Numbered from the stretch's first letter, positions 39,011-48,596 are shown. The stretch is 50,049 nt of DNA from Gemmiger formicilis (GCF_018784445.1 NZ_WQOH01000025.1:49410-99458), one strand, 5' to 3'. Translations and numbers: made by a program. Notes: generated by a model from the sequence alone, not told the origin.

Positions 39011-41527
39011 ATGCCACAACCAAACAACCAACCAAAAAAGCACCGTACCCGCGCCAACGCAGCGATGAAAACCCGCACGCTCTTCTGCGTGACGCTCTTT
39101 ATCGTCGGCGCATTCGGTCTGCTGATTTATCAGCTCTACGCCCTGCAGCTGCGTGATGCCGAACTCTACCGCACCGAGGCCGTGACCCAGCAGCTGAAGG
39201 ATACGACGCTGCCTGCGCTGCGCGGCTCGATTTACAGCGTCAACGGCAAGCTGCTTGCCAAGAGCAGCACGGTATGGAATATCGTTGCAGACCCTTCCTC
39301 TATCGCCAAGAGCGGCGCGTCGGAGAGCCAGCTGCGCACGGCGGCGGAAAACATTGCCGCACTGCTGGGCGGGGACACCACTGCGGATACCGTCTATGAG
39401 GTTCTGACCGCTAAAAACAGCAGCGGCGAGCCGTATCAGTACCGTATGCTCGCCAAGGGCGTGGATAAGCCGGTGGTGGACTCCATCCTGAACTATGCCG
39501 ATGAGTACCGCATGGATCCCGAGGACGGCGCCACGACCGGCAAACGTATTTTGTACTTTTCGACCGAACAGGCCACGACCCGCAGCTACCCCTACGGCGA
39601 GTTCCTCTCCTCGGTGCTGGGCTTCTGCAACAGCGATGGCGAGGGCGCTTACGGCCTGGAAAAATACTACGATGAAACCCTGGCAGGCACGCCGGGTCGC
39701 AGTGTGGCCGAGACGGATGTCTACGGCAACGCCCTGGCCGCCGGGCAGGCCGATGTGCACGAGGCTATCGACGGCAACAACCTGTTCCTGACCATCGACG
39801 AAAATGTGCAGTCCATCGTCGAAGAATACCTGACCGAGGCGATGAACACCTTCACGGTGCATGGCCGCGGCAGCGCAATCGTCATGAACGTCAAGACCGG
39901 CGCGATTTTGGCTATGGCGTCCATCGAGCAGTTTGACCCCAACGATCCGTATAAAATCACCGACACCAAAATGACCGACATTTTGGGAAAAGAGGAAATC
40001 GACGCCAACGATATTGATTGGCTGGAAGGCCGCCTGGGCGAAAAAGCCGTGGCCGATATCGTGGCCGACGGCAAGATCAGCCGCGAAAAAACCATCGGCG
40101 AGGACGGCAAGGAGGTCGCCAGCGAGTACACCCAATTACAGGGTATGATGCGCGAGGCCCAGTGGAAGAATAAAAACATCACCGAGCTGTATATGCCCGG
40201 CTCTGTCTTTAAGCTCATCACCGCATCGGCGGGACTGGACTCCGGCGTCATGAGCACGAGCCAGACCTTCTACTGCGGCGGCAGCCTGACCGTCAATGAG
40301 GGCAGCGAACTGTGGGAGCACACCTACCGCTGCGCCAACGGCGAGGTTCACCGTATGCAGGACATGGCGGGTGCGCTGAACAACAGCTGCAACCTCTGGT
40401 TCATCCAGGCTGCCGAGACACTGAAACCGCAGATTTTCTACGACTATATCCAGGCGTTTGGCTTCACGCAGCCCACCGGTATCGACCTGCCCAACGAGAC
40501 CCGCTGGACCAGCGTCTACAATGCCGAGCAGATGGCCGAGGTCGATACGAACCTCTACACCGCCGCTTTCGGTCAGAACGAATCCATCACCCCCATGCAG
40601 ATGGCAACCGCTGTGGCGGCCATCGCCAACGGCGGCTACCTTGTCACGCCCTATGTGGTGGACTCCATCACAGACAACGACGGCAACGTTGTCTCCCAGA
40701 CCGAGACAAACATCCGCCGCCAGGTCATTTCAGAGGACGTCAGCCGCCAGCTGCTTGCCATGATGGAAAATAACGTCTACGGGGAAGGGGACTACCATTC
40801 CTGCATCAACGCCTATGTGGCGGGCTACCGCATCGGCGGCAAGTCCGGCACGGCAGAGCGCACCGACCGCCACCTGCGCGGCGACGGCGACTACTACAAG
40901 GCCATGAGCTTTGCCGCTGTGCTGCCCATCGACGACCCCGAAATCGAGGTGTTCGTCCTGCTGGACGACCCGCGCTGGGTCAAGGACTACGCCAGCCAGG
41001 TCGTGGCCCCGGTCGTGGGCAACATCATCAGCGAGGTCGCGCCCTACCTGGGCATTGAGCAGGACCCCGGCTACAACCCCAGCGGCACCGTCAAGGTGCA
41101 AACCTGCCTGGATTATACCTGGACCAACGCCCAGGTTACACTGAACCGCCAGGGCCTCAAGCACAAGCTCATCGGCCCCAGCAGCGGCAATATCGTCTAC
41201 CAGTACCCGGTGGGCGGCAGCGATGTCCCCGCAGGCTCCACCGTCTACCTGTACACCGCCACCGACCAGAACTCGATGACCACCGTGCCCGATGTGGCGG
41301 GCAAGACCGGCACCTTTGCCGAGCAGATGCTGAAAGCCGCCAACCTGAACGTGCAGTTCAGCGGCGACAGCGGCGGTAAGGTTGTCAGCCAGAGCGTGGA
41401 GGCCGGCACCAGCGCCGCCTACGGCACAATCATCACCCTGACCATGGACAGCGGGGAAGACACCCCCGCCGAAACTACCCCCGCCGCCGAGGAAGAAACC
41501 ATCGACCCGGCGAATGTGGAAGGGTGA
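39011..41527 (+). CDS. Class B penicillin-binding protein with PASTA domains
   Basis: An 838-residue transpeptidase that cross-links septal peptidoglycan. Order: one transmembrane helix (residues 20-40), a dimerisation domain, the transpeptidase domain with SVFK (Ser398, Lys401), SCN (Ser459) and KSGTAE (Lys611), then two PASTA domains at about 690-755 and 757-822 and an acidic Thr/Pro/Glu tail. PASTA-bearing class B enzymes in this locus are PBP2x/FtsI or SpoVD types; I cannot tell which. The insert between dimerisation domain and SxxK is long and Lys/Asp rich. A TAAGGA site precedes the ATG. Confidence 0.92.
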   Translation: MPQPNNQPKKHRTRANAAMKTRTLFCVTLFIVGAFGLLIYQLYALQLRDAELYRTEAVTQQLKDTTLPALRGSIYSVNGKLLAKSSTVWNIVADPSSIAKSGASESQLRTAAENIAALLGGDTTADTVYEVLTAKNSSGEPYQYRMLAKGVDKPVVDSILNYADEYRMDPEDGATTGKRILYFSTEQATTRSYPYGEFLSSVLGFCNSDGEGAYGLEKYYDETLAGTPGRSVAETDVYGNALAAGQADVHEAIDGNNLFLTIDENVQSIVEEYLTEAMNTFTVHGRGSAIVMNVKTGAILAMASIEQFDPNDPYKITDTKMTDILGKEEIDANDIDWLEGRLGEKAVADIVADGKISREKTIGEDGKEVASEYTQLQGMMREAQWKNKNITELYMPGSVFKLITASAGLDSGVMSTSQTFYCGGSLTVNEGSELWEHTYRCANGEVHRMQDMAGALNNSCNLWFIQAAETLKPQIFYDYIQAFGFTQPTGIDLPNETRWTSVYNAEQMAEVDTNLYTAAFGQNESITPMQMATAVAAIANGGYLVTPYVVDSITDNDGNVVSQTETNIRRQVISEDVSRQLLAMMENNVYGEGDYHSCINAYVAGYRIGGKSGTAERTDRHLRGDGDYYKAMSFAAVLPIDDPEIEVFVLLDDPRWVKDYASQVVAPVVGNIISEVAPYLGIEQDPGYNPSGTVKVQTCLDYTWTNAQVTLNRQGLKHKLIGPSSGNIVYQYPVGGSDVPAGSTVYLYTATDQNSMTTVPDVAGKTGTFAEQMLKAANLNVQFSGDSGGKVVSQSVEAGTSAAYGTIITLTMDSGEDTPAETTPAAEEETIDPANVEG

Positions 41528-41545
41528 TACAGAAATCCGCAATTT

Positions 41546-41632
41546 ATAGGGGCCGGGTGTGCCCGGCCCGCAACTTTCCCATAAGCAATCGTTTGTCATT
41601 CACGGCCGGGCCGCATATGTACGGCCCCTACG
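41546..41632. repeat. Two inverted repeat units between pbp and murF
   Basis: TAGGGGCCGGGTGTGCCCGGCCC at 41546 and, inverted, GGCCGGGCCGCATATGTACGGCCCCTA near 41604. Both belong to the family at 13765, 21785 and 34404. They sit inside the dcw operon without breaking it. Confidence 0.7.
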
Positions 41633-41664
41633 TCTTAACTTACTATCCCAAGGAGGTCCTTTTC

Positions 41665-43029
41665 ATGCAAAAGATTCCTGCCAATGAACTGCTGGCCGGG
41701 CTGACACTGGCCGAGCCTGTCTCCATCCACGCCGTTGTGACCGACAGCCGTGAGGTCAAGCCGGGCTGCGTCTTTGTCTGCTTTCCCGGCGAACGCGTTG
41801 ATGGCCACGATTTTGCTGCAGGTGCGTACCAGAATGGCGCAGCCTATATCATCGCCAACCACCCGGTCGAGGGCGTTCCTGCAGACCGTACCGTCATTGT
41901 GCCGGACAGCGCCAAAGCCATGATCCGAATGGCGTCCAACTACCGTATGCTATTCAGCCCCAAGATGATCGGCGTCACTGGCAGCGTCGGAAAGACCACG
42001 ACGAAAGAGTTCTGTTACGCCGTGCTGTCCGCCTTTGGCAAGACGCTGAAAACCGAGGGCAACCAGAACAACGATATCGGCGTGCCCAATACGCTGTTCC
42101 GCCTGGACAACGATACCGAGTACGCCGTCGTCGAAATGGGCATGGATCATGCGGGCGAGATCGAGCGCCTGACCCGTTGCGCACGGCCGTCGGCGGGCAT
42201 CATCACGATGATAGGCGTCTCCCACCTGGAAAATCTCGGCACTCGGGAGAATATACTGAAAGCAAAGATGGAGATTTGTACCGGCCTGCCCGATGGTGCG
42301 CCGCTGGTGCTCAACGCTGACAACGACCTGCTGCCCACCGCCGATGTGCCTACCAGGCTGAAGGCCGTCTGGTTCGGTATCGATGCCGAGAACGCTGATG
42401 TCCGCGCCGTGGATGTTGAGACCGGAACGAACGGTACAACGTTCAAGATCATTGATAAAGAATACGGCACTTTCAATGCCGCCATTCCCACTGCAGGCGT
42501 TCACACCGTCTATGACGCGCTGGCTGCCTATGCCGCTGCCACCCGCCTGGGGCTGGATGCGGCCCGCTGTGCAGCGGCCCTTGCCACATACCAGACGACT
42601 GGTATGCGCCAGCATATTGTAAAAAAAGGCGGTGTTACGTTCATTGAGGACTGCTACAACGCCAGCCCCGACAGCATGAGAGCCGCGCTCTCGGTGCTGA
42701 AAGCCCTGCCCAACACCCGCAAAATTGCCCTGCTGGGCGATATGCTGGAACTGGGCGACGCCAGCGAGGACGGCCACCGCCACACCGGTGAGTGGGCTGC
42801 CGACGCGGGTGTTGACCAGCTGATTGCCTACGGCCCGCGCAGCGCTGCCATGGCAGACGCCGCAAAAGCGCACGGTGTTGTAACTGTGCATTGCAAAAAC
42901 GCCGAAGAAGTGTTACAATATCTACGGCAATTCGTGCGCCCCGGTGACGCAGTCCTGGCCAAGGCCAGCCACGCCATGGGGCTGGAACAGCTGCTTCAGG
43001 ATTTCTATAAAGAATTGCCGCAGGGGTAA
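41665..43029 (+). CDS. murF: UDP-MurNAc-tripeptide--D-alanyl-D-alanine ligase MurF
   Basis: A 454-residue Mur ligase that adds D-Ala-D-Ala to the UDP-MurNAc-tripeptide. The N-domain carries VTDSREVKPGCVFVCFPGER; the ATP loop is GVTGSVGKTTTKEF; NNDIGVPNTLFRL is characteristic of MurF, and the C-domain has DCYNASPDSMRAAL. AAGGAGGTC precedes the ATG at 41665; the frame is open upstream to 41524, but that part is repeat sequence. Confidence 0.94.
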   Translation: MQKIPANELLAGLTLAEPVSIHAVVTDSREVKPGCVFVCFPGERVDGHDFAAGAYQNGAAYIIANHPVEGVPADRTVIVPDSAKAMIRMASNYRMLFSPKMIGVTGSVGKTTTKEFCYAVLSAFGKTLKTEGNQNNDIGVPNTLFRLDNDTEYAVVEMGMDHAGEIERLTRCARPSAGIITMIGVSHLENLGTRENILKAKMEICTGLPDGAPLVLNADNDLLPTADVPTRLKAVWFGIDAENADVRAVDVETGTNGTTFKIIDKEYGTFNAAIPTAGVHTVYDALAAYAAATRLGLDAARCAAALATYQTTGMRQHIVKKGGVTFIEDCYNASPDSMRAALSVLKALPNTRKIALLGDMLELGDASEDGHRHTGEWAADAGVDQLIAYGPRSAAMADAAKAHGVVTVHCKNAEEVLQYLRQFVRPGDAVLAKASHAMGLEQLLQDFYKELPQG

Positions 43030-43100
43030 AGGGCTTCCCCCTTCGGGAAAAGCTGTCCGCGCAGCGGACTGATGAGGGGCTGGTCTGCCCATAGTTGTCT
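43028..43100. repeat. GCTTCCCC repeat between murF and mraY
   Basis: GGGCTTCCCCCTTCGGGAAAAGC followed by GTCCGCGCAGCGGAC and TGATGAGGGG: a further short copy of the family at 25751-25982. Confidence 0.6.
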
Positions 43101-43158
43101 GTAAACAGCGTAAATTCCCAAATCCCCCTGCACCACATCATTTTGGAGGAATCACTGC

Positions 43159-44169
43159 ATGGAGGAAATATCCTATCTGTTGGCGTCGGCGGCCATCGGC
43201 GGCTTTGTTATCACGGCGGTGTCAGGCAAGTTTATGATCCCGGCGCTGCATCGGCTGCACTTCGGCCAGACCGTCCGCGAGGAAGGCCCCACCTGGCACA
43301 ACAAGAAAAACGGCACCCCCACCATGGGCGGCCTGTGCTTCATCTTCGGCATCCTGGTCACGCTGGGCCTGGTGTGGGGGATGTTCCACAACCAGCTGCC
43401 GGAAGTTCTGGGCCTGCCCCAGATGAAGGCTGGCATGATGGTGCTGTTTCTGGCGTTTGGCTCGGGGCTGATCGGCTTCCTTGATGACTTTATCAAGGTC
43501 ATCAAGCACCGCAACCTCGGCCTTACCGAAGCCCAAAAGATGATCTTGCAGATTGCCCTGACCTTTGGCTTTATGTTCGGCCTCAACAGCCTGGGCCTGC
43601 TCACCACCCAGGTGCAGCTGCCGATTTTCGGTTTGGTGGATATGGGTCTTGTCTACTATCCCATCGCGTTTTTCGGCATCATCTTTTTGGTCAACGCCGT
43701 CAACCTGACGGACGGCCTTGACGGCCTTTGCACCGGTGTGACCTTTGTGTCGATGATCGGCTACCTGCTGGCGGGCAGCCTGCTGGGCTTTGTCCATGTC
43801 TCGCTTATCGCCGCCGCCACGGCGGGTGCCTGCGCCGGGTTCCTGGTCTGGAACTTCTACCCGGCCAAGGTGTTCATGGGCGATACTGGCAGTATGTTCT
43901 TCGGCGGCATCGTCACGGCGTTGGCCTTTGTAATGCAGCGCCCCGAACTGGTGCTCTTCTTCGGTATCGTGTACATCTGGGACGCCATGACCGTTGTTAT
44001 CCAGCGCGTCTACTTCAAGGCGACCCACGGCAAGCGCATCTTCCGCATGACGCCGATCCACCACGCCTTTGAAATGCGCGGCTGGCGCGAAGTCAAAATT
44101 GACGCTTTCTTTGCCCTGATTGCCATTATTGGTGTGGCTATGGGTATTTTCTACATCTGCGTGGCGTAA
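43159..44169 (+). CDS. mraY: Phospho-N-acetylmuramoyl-pentapeptide transferase MraY
   Basis: A 336-residue polytopic enzyme that moves phospho-MurNAc-pentapeptide from UDP to undecaprenyl phosphate, forming lipid I. Present are TWHNKKNGTPTMGG, FLDDFIKVIKHRNLGL (catalytic aspartates), NAVNLTDGLDGLC and the C-terminal MTPIHHAFEM histidine motif, with about ten hydrophobic segments. TTGGAGGA precedes the ATG. Confidence 0.95.
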   Translation: MEEISYLLASAAIGGFVITAVSGKFMIPALHRLHFGQTVREEGPTWHNKKNGTPTMGGLCFIFGILVTLGLVWGMFHNQLPEVLGLPQMKAGMMVLFLAFGSGLIGFLDDFIKVIKHRNLGLTEAQKMILQIALTFGFMFGLNSLGLLTTQVQLPIFGLVDMGLVYYPIAFFGIIFLVNAVNLTDGLDGLCTGVTFVSMIGYLLAGSLLGFVHVSLIAAATAGACAGFLVWNFYPAKVFMGDTGSMFFGGIVTALAFVMQRPELVLFFGIVYIWDAMTVVIQRVYFKATHGKRIFRMTPIHHAFEMRGWREVKIDAFFALIAIIGVAMGIFYICVA

Positions 44170-44203
44170 CACTGCGCAAAATCTGCTAAGGAGGTGACTG
44201 CCT

Positions 44204-45484
44204 GTGAATACGCCGTCAAGCCTGTTAGGGGTGCTGTTTGACCACACCATCGGTAATATTCTGCGTATGCTGGCGGTCATCCGCCTGCCAAAACTCGAAC
44301 GCGGCAGGGTCTCCCGAGGTTTCGTGGCGACCCTGATCGTCATTATGGGATATGGGCTGGTCATGCTGTTTTCAGCCAGCTATTCCAGCGGGTACGCCAA
44401 CTACGGTGATGTCTACCACTTCATCCGTCCGCAAAGCATCATTGCAGTGGCGGGCCTGGGCGTTATGTGGCTGGTGTCCAACATCAACTACCGTGCCCTG
44501 CGCTACATGAACGAGAGTTTTTACATCATCACGCTCGTGCTGCTGGTGGCGGCGCTGTTCAGTCCTGTGGACACCAACGGTACCTACCGCTGGGTCTACT
44601 TTGCGGGAGGTGCGTTTTCGCTGCAGCCGTCTGAGCTGGCAAAATTTTCGGTCATGCTCTGGACTGCCGATATGCTCGATCGCGACAACGATAAGAAAAA
44701 GTCGCTGTGGTACGGTCTGCTCAAACCCGCGCTGCCGCTGGTGCCGATTCTCGTGCTGCTGAAAATGGAACCGCACAACTCGGCCATGATGCTTTTGTGC
44801 CTGATTTTTGTTACCATGATTGCCTGCAACGGCTCCGCCATGCGGTGGTGGCCGCTGGCTGGTGCGGGTACCGTGGCGGGCGCCATTGCCTACGTGAAGC
44901 ACCTTGCCTCGGGCGAGGGCTACGCCGCGGGCCGCCTGGGCGGCGTATGGGGCCTGACCCCCACGAACACGACGGGTATGCAGTGGCAGACCCGCCAGAG
45001 CATCTATGCTATCTGCACCGGAGGACTGTTCGGTGTGGGCATCGGCAACAGCGTCCAGAAACACCAATGGCTGCCCTACGCGGAGAACGACTTCGTCTTT
45101 GCCGTCATCGGGGAGGAACTGGGCTTCGTCGGGGCGATTGCCCTGATTGCCCTGTTTGCGGCGCTGGTCATCCAAGGAATCTTCATTGCGCTGCGTGCGC
45201 CCGATTTGTACGGTACGCTGCTGGGCATCGGCATTGTGTCCCAGGTGGCGTGGCAGGTTTTTCTGCACATCGGCGTCGGTACGGCGTTGCTGCCCAACAC
45301 GGGTATCAGTTTGCCGTTCTTCTCCTACGGCGGCACCAGTTTGTTGCTGCTGCTGGGTGAGATGGGCGTGCTATTGAGTATATCCCGTGCGGGCAACGCG
45401 CGGGAGGAACGCATGGCCGAACAGCACCGCGCCGAGACCGACCGTATGCTCCACCGCACCCGCTACCGCAGAGGTACGGTGTAA
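44204..45484 (+). CDS. ftsW: SEDS family glycosyltransferase FtsW/RodA
   Basis: A 426-residue SEDS protein that polymerises lipid II into glycan strands with a class B PBP. About ten transmembrane segments, the LQPSELAKFSVMLW motif and the C-terminal GTALLPNTGISLPFFSYGGT signature are clear. It starts with GTG behind AAGGAGGTGA. Its place between mraY and murG argues for FtsW over RodA. The partner is presumably the PBP at 39011. Confidence 0.92.
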   Translation: MNTPSSLLGVLFDHTIGNILRMLAVIRLPKLERGRVSRGFVATLIVIMGYGLVMLFSASYSSGYANYGDVYHFIRPQSIIAVAGLGVMWLVSNINYRALRYMNESFYIITLVLLVAALFSPVDTNGTYRWVYFAGGAFSLQPSELAKFSVMLWTADMLDRDNDKKKSLWYGLLKPALPLVPILVLLKMEPHNSAMMLLCLIFVTMIACNGSAMRWWPLAGAGTVAGAIAYVKHLASGEGYAAGRLGGVWGLTPTNTTGMQWQTRQSIYAICTGGLFGVGIGNSVQKHQWLPYAENDFVFAVIGEELGFVGAIALIALFAALVIQGIFIALRAPDLYGTLLGIGIVSQVAWQVFLHIGVGTALLPNTGISLPFFSYGGTSLLLLLGEMGVLLSISRAGNAREERMAEQHRAETDRMLHRTRYRRGTV

Positions 45485-45490
45485 GACCGT

Positions 45491-45585
45491 GCTGTAGGGG
45501 GCGGCGTCCTCGACGCCCCGTAAGCCTCCCCTTACAGGGGAGGTGGTCGAGTGCCAGCGATGACCAGTGGGGCTTTGCCCTCTTG
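45491..45585. repeat. Repeat cluster between ftsW and murG
   Basis: GTAGGGGGCGGCGTCCTCGACGCCCC is followed by AGCCTCCCCTTACAGGGGAGG: two repeat families side by side. The former recurs at 46746. A TATAAT at 45601-45606 could give murG extra transcription. Confidence 0.65.
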
Positions 45586-45623
45586 CTGTTAGCATAAACT
45601 TATAATTTTAGGGAGGCCGAATC

Positions 45624-46742
45624 ATGCGTGTTCTCATTGCTGCCGGCGGTACAGCCGGTCATATCAACCCGGCGTTGGCAATCGCCGGTGCCCTGAAAGC
45701 CGCAGACCCGACGGCGGAAATTCATTTTGCGGGCCGTCGGGAGGGGATGGAGTACGGACTTGTCACCAAGGCGGGTTACCCTTTCCACCATATCGAAATC
45801 AACGGCTTCCAGCGCCACCTCAGCCTGGAAAACATCGGCCGCAATATCGTCGCCATCTGGCATCTGGCGCTGTCCGGCCCCCGCACCCGGAAAATCCTGA
45901 ACGAGGTCAATCCCGACCTTGTCATCGGCTGCGGCGGTTACGTCAGCGGCCCTATTGTGCGCGCGGCGGCCAAACGCAGCATCAAGACTGCCATCCATGA
46001 GCAGAACGCCTTCCCCGGCGTGACAAACAAGCTGCTGGCGAAGGAGGTCAACATCGTTCTGGCTGCCAGCGCCGATGCCGTAGAAAAGCTGGGCGCACCC
46101 GAGAAAACCACCGTTGTGGGCAACCCGGTTCGCCCCGAGGTCCTGACCGCCGACCGCGCCACAGCCCGCGCAAAACTGAACGCAGGCGACCGCACGGTCA
46201 TTTTGAGCTTTGGCGGCAGCCTGGGTGCAGACCGCATCAACCAGGTCGTGGCCGACCTCTGTGCCTGGGAAAAGCAGACGAACCAACACACATTACACCT
46301 GCACGCCACCGGCAGCCGCGGTGTCAAGCTGTTTGAAAATCTCGAAAAAGAAAAGGGCTTTGCTCCTGGCGAGAACCTTGTTGTGACCGAGTACATCAAC
46401 AATATGCCCCAGCTGCTGGCGGCGGCGGATCTCGTCATTGCGCGTTCCGGTGCGCTGACGCTGGCCGAACTGGAAGCCGTGGGCCGCGCGTCGGTGTTGA
46501 TCCCCAGCCCTAACGTGGCCGAAAACCACCAGTATTACAACGCCCTTGAACTGCAAAAGGCTGGGGCAGCCGTGGTCATTGAGGAAAAGAACCTGACCGG
46601 TGACGGCCTGGTAAAGACCGTGGAAGAACTGCTGACCACCCCAGGCAAGCTGGCCGAAATGGGAGCCAACGCCAAGACATTAGGCAACCCCCACAGCCTG
46701 GATATGATTACGGAAAAATTGCTGGAGCTGGTAAAATCATAA
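45624..46742 (+). CDS. murG: UDP-GlcNAc:lipid I N-acetylglucosaminyltransferase MurG
   Basis: A 372-residue GT28 enzyme making lipid II. The N-terminal AAGGTAGHINPALAIAGAL loop, GCGGYVSGP, HEQNAFPGVTNKLLA, SFGGSLGADRINQVV and the C-terminal RSGALTLAELEAVGRASVLIP block match MurG throughout. AGGGAGGCC lies before the ATG. Confidence 0.95.
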   Translation: MRVLIAAGGTAGHINPALAIAGALKAADPTAEIHFAGRREGMEYGLVTKAGYPFHHIEINGFQRHLSLENIGRNIVAIWHLALSGPRTRKILNEVNPDLVIGCGGYVSGPIVRAAAKRSIKTAIHEQNAFPGVTNKLLAKEVNIVLAASADAVEKLGAPEKTTVVGNPVRPEVLTADRATARAKLNAGDRTVILSFGGSLGADRINQVVADLCAWEKQTNQHTLHLHATGSRGVKLFENLEKEKGFAPGENLVVTEYINNMPQLLAAADLVIARSGALTLAELEAVGRASVLIPSPNVAENHQYYNALELQKAGAAVVIEEKNLTGDGLVKTVEELLTTPGKLAEMGANAKTLGNPHSLDMITEKLLELVKS

Positions 46743-46745
46743 CAG

Positions 46746-46812
46746 CCGCAGGGGGCGGCATCCTCGACGCCCCGTAGCCGCCACTGCCCCATAGGGCAGC
46801 CGGCACGCACCT
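46746..46812. repeat. GGGGGCGGCATCCTCGACGCCCC repeat
   Basis: A second copy of the unit at 45491, then GCCCCATAGGGCAGCCGGC. It fills the gap between murG and ftsQ. Confidence 0.6.
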
Positions 46813-46840
46813 ATAAAAATGTATTGGAAAGGAGCCGCCC

Positions 46841-47992
46841 ATGGATCGAAACCAGCGCAGCCGCAGGCAAAAATCCGTGAGCGGCTCCTATTCGCAAGCT
46901 CCCAAACGCAGCATGGGCAGCCGTATGGGGCTGGAAAAACCGGGCACCCCACGCCAACAGCCGCCGAAAAAATCCTCGCCGCGCAGCCAGCGCCCCACCC
47001 AGCAGATCAACCCGCAAAAAGCCGGGTACGACCCCGCCGCGCCCAAACGCCAGCGCCGCGTAACCCAGGCAGAAATCATCCGAAAACGCAACCGCCGCCG
47101 TGCCATGAGCATCCTGGCGGTGCTGGCCGTACTGGCCGTAGGGGCTTTCGTCTCGCTTAACCTGCTGTTTAAAGTGGCCTTTTTCCGGGTCGAAAACTTC
47201 GACCGCACCACCCCCGCCGACACCGGCATCTACACCTCGGACGAGCTTATCAACGCGCTGAATATCGAGAAAAACTCGAATCTTTTCGGCTTCTCCACCG
47301 CTGAAAAGACCCGCCAGCTGGCCCAGCAGTTTCCGTACCTTGAGCAGGTGCAGGTTGAGGTCCAGATGCCTGCTACTGTCGTGATCAAGGTGCAGCCCGC
47401 CGTGGAGCGATTCGCCTGTATGTACTCCGGCGGCTGGATGGTGCTGAGCGATTCCCTCAAGATCCTGCGCACCGACGTCAACCAGCCCGACGGCCTGATT
47501 TTGCTCTCCATCGCGCTGCCCACAGATTTTGCCCCAACTGTCGGCCAGAACATCACGCCGGAAAGCTATAACTCGTTGCTTGGGGGCGAGCAGGCCACCG
47601 CCGAGACGGCAGGATTGCAGGCGTCGGCCATGCAGACCTTGACCGAAATGCTGGACGGCTTGCAGACGTACAACCTGTTTGACGGCACCACAGCCATCAG
47701 TGTGCAGGATTTGAGCGATATCGAGTTCACCTACCAGAACCGTGTGCAGGTCAAGTTGGGCAGCGAGACGAATCTTGCCTACAAACTGCGCCTGGCTGCT
47801 GCCGCACTGGCCGACCCCGAAAAGGGCCTGGCCGCCAGCGATAAGGGTGTGCTGGATATCTCGACCCAGCAATCCAACGGCGACATCCGCGCCTACTTTG
47901 CCCCCGACGAACCCGCCCCGACCCCCACCCCCGAACCTACCGCCACGCCGGAACCGGAGGAAAAGGAAACTCTGGCTAACACAGCAGAATAA
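46841..47992 (+). CDS. ftsQ: FtsQ/DivIB-type cell division protein
   Basis: A 383-residue bitopic protein: a long basic, Gln/Pro-rich cytoplasmic part (about 90 residues), one transmembrane helix near 90-110, a POTRA domain (FFRVENFDRTT, YTSDELINALNI, FPYLEQVQVEVQMPATVVIKV), the FtsQ beta domain and a Pro/Thr-rich tail. It scaffolds the divisome with FtsL. AAAGGAGCC precedes the ATG. It is the last gene of the cluster; the terminator follows. Confidence 0.88.
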   Translation: MDRNQRSRRQKSVSGSYSQAPKRSMGSRMGLEKPGTPRQQPPKKSSPRSQRPTQQINPQKAGYDPAAPKRQRRVTQAEIIRKRNRRRAMSILAVLAVLAVGAFVSLNLLFKVAFFRVENFDRTTPADTGIYTSDELINALNIEKNSNLFGFSTAEKTRQLAQQFPYLEQVQVEVQMPATVVIKVQPAVERFACMYSGGWMVLSDSLKILRTDVNQPDGLILLSIALPTDFAPTVGQNITPESYNSLLGGEQATAETAGLQASAMQTLTEMLDGLQTYNLFDGTTAISVQDLSDIEFTYQNRVQVKLGSETNLAYKLRLAAAALADPEKGLAASDKGVLDISTQQSNGDIRAYFAPDEPAPTPTPEPTATPEPEEKETLANTAE

Positions 47993-47998
47993 GCCAGC

Positions 47999-48024
47999 GC
48001 CCCGACAAAAGTCGGGGCTTTTTT
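47999..48024 (+). terminator. Terminator of the dcw cluster
   Basis: GCCCCGAC AAAA GTCGGGGC followed by TTTTTTG, 6 nt after ftsQ. Confidence 0.9.
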
Positions 48025-48032
48025 GTAGTTGC

Positions 48033-48061
48033 TGTAACGTTTGGGGCAAAATCATCACTTA
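48033..48061 (+). promoter_or_regulatory. Possible ECF-type promoter of the sigma operon
   Basis: TGTAACGTTTGGGG at 48033-48046 resembles GTAAC/TGAAAC-type -35 elements used by ECF sigma factors. No usual -10 element can be named with confidence. It lies about 60 nt before the sigma gene. Confidence 0.35.
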
Positions 48062-48095
48062 TAGAGTGAGAGCACAGAGGAAAGGAGGGCAGGCC

Positions 48096-48596
48096 ATGCC
48101 GCTGCCGGAACTGGAAGAACTGTATACACTATACCGTACGGACCTGTACCGCTACCTCTGCCACTTGACACACGACCCAACCGAGGCTGAGGACATACTG
48201 AGCGAGACCTTCCTGCGTGCCATGCGGCGGCTACCCACCTACCGCGGCGACTGCGCTGTCAAAACATGGCTGTTCGGTATTGCCCGCAACATCTGGCTGG
48301 AAAGTCTGCGTAAGCGCCGCCCCGACGTCAGCGCAGATGACCTGCTGGAAAACTACCTGGCCGAGGATACTCTGACCGAGCATACCGACACACGCCTGCA
48401 ATGGCAGCGGGTCTGTGAACTGCTGCAGCAGAAAGACGACCGCGCCCGCCGCATTATGCAGTTGCGCGCGGAGGGCTATACCTATGCGGAAATCGCGGTA
48501 CAGCTGCATATCAGTGAAAGCTCGGCCCGCGTCATCGAACACCGCACCCGCAGCTGGCTGAAGGAAATTTTGACGAAGGAGGGTTATGACCTGTGA
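48096..48596 (+). CDS. ECF-type RNA polymerase sigma factor
   Basis: A 166-residue sigma-70 family protein with only regions 2 and 4. Region 2 reads YRYLCHLTHDPTEAEDILSETFLRAMRRL and AVKTWLFGIARNIWLESLRK; region 4 has GYTYAEIAVQLHISESSARVIEHRTR. The ATG at 48096 follows AAAGGAGGG; the frame is open much further upstream (into ftsQ), but that is antisense-like overlap. The anti-sigma gene overlaps the stop, which is the usual ECF arrangement. Confidence 0.9.
   Translation: MPLPELEELYTLYRTDLYRYLCHLTHDPTEAEDILSETFLRAMRRLPTYRGDCAVKTWLFGIARNIWLESLRKRRPDVSADDLLENYLAEDTLTEHTDTRLQWQRVCELLQQKDDRARRIMQLRAEGYTYAEIAVQLHISESSARVIEHRTRSWLKEILTKEGYDL

Noticed and set aside
47742-48095. Upstream extension of the sigma-factor frame
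   Set aside because: It overlaps ftsQ in another frame and crosses the dcw terminator; the ATG at 48096 has the ribosome binding site.
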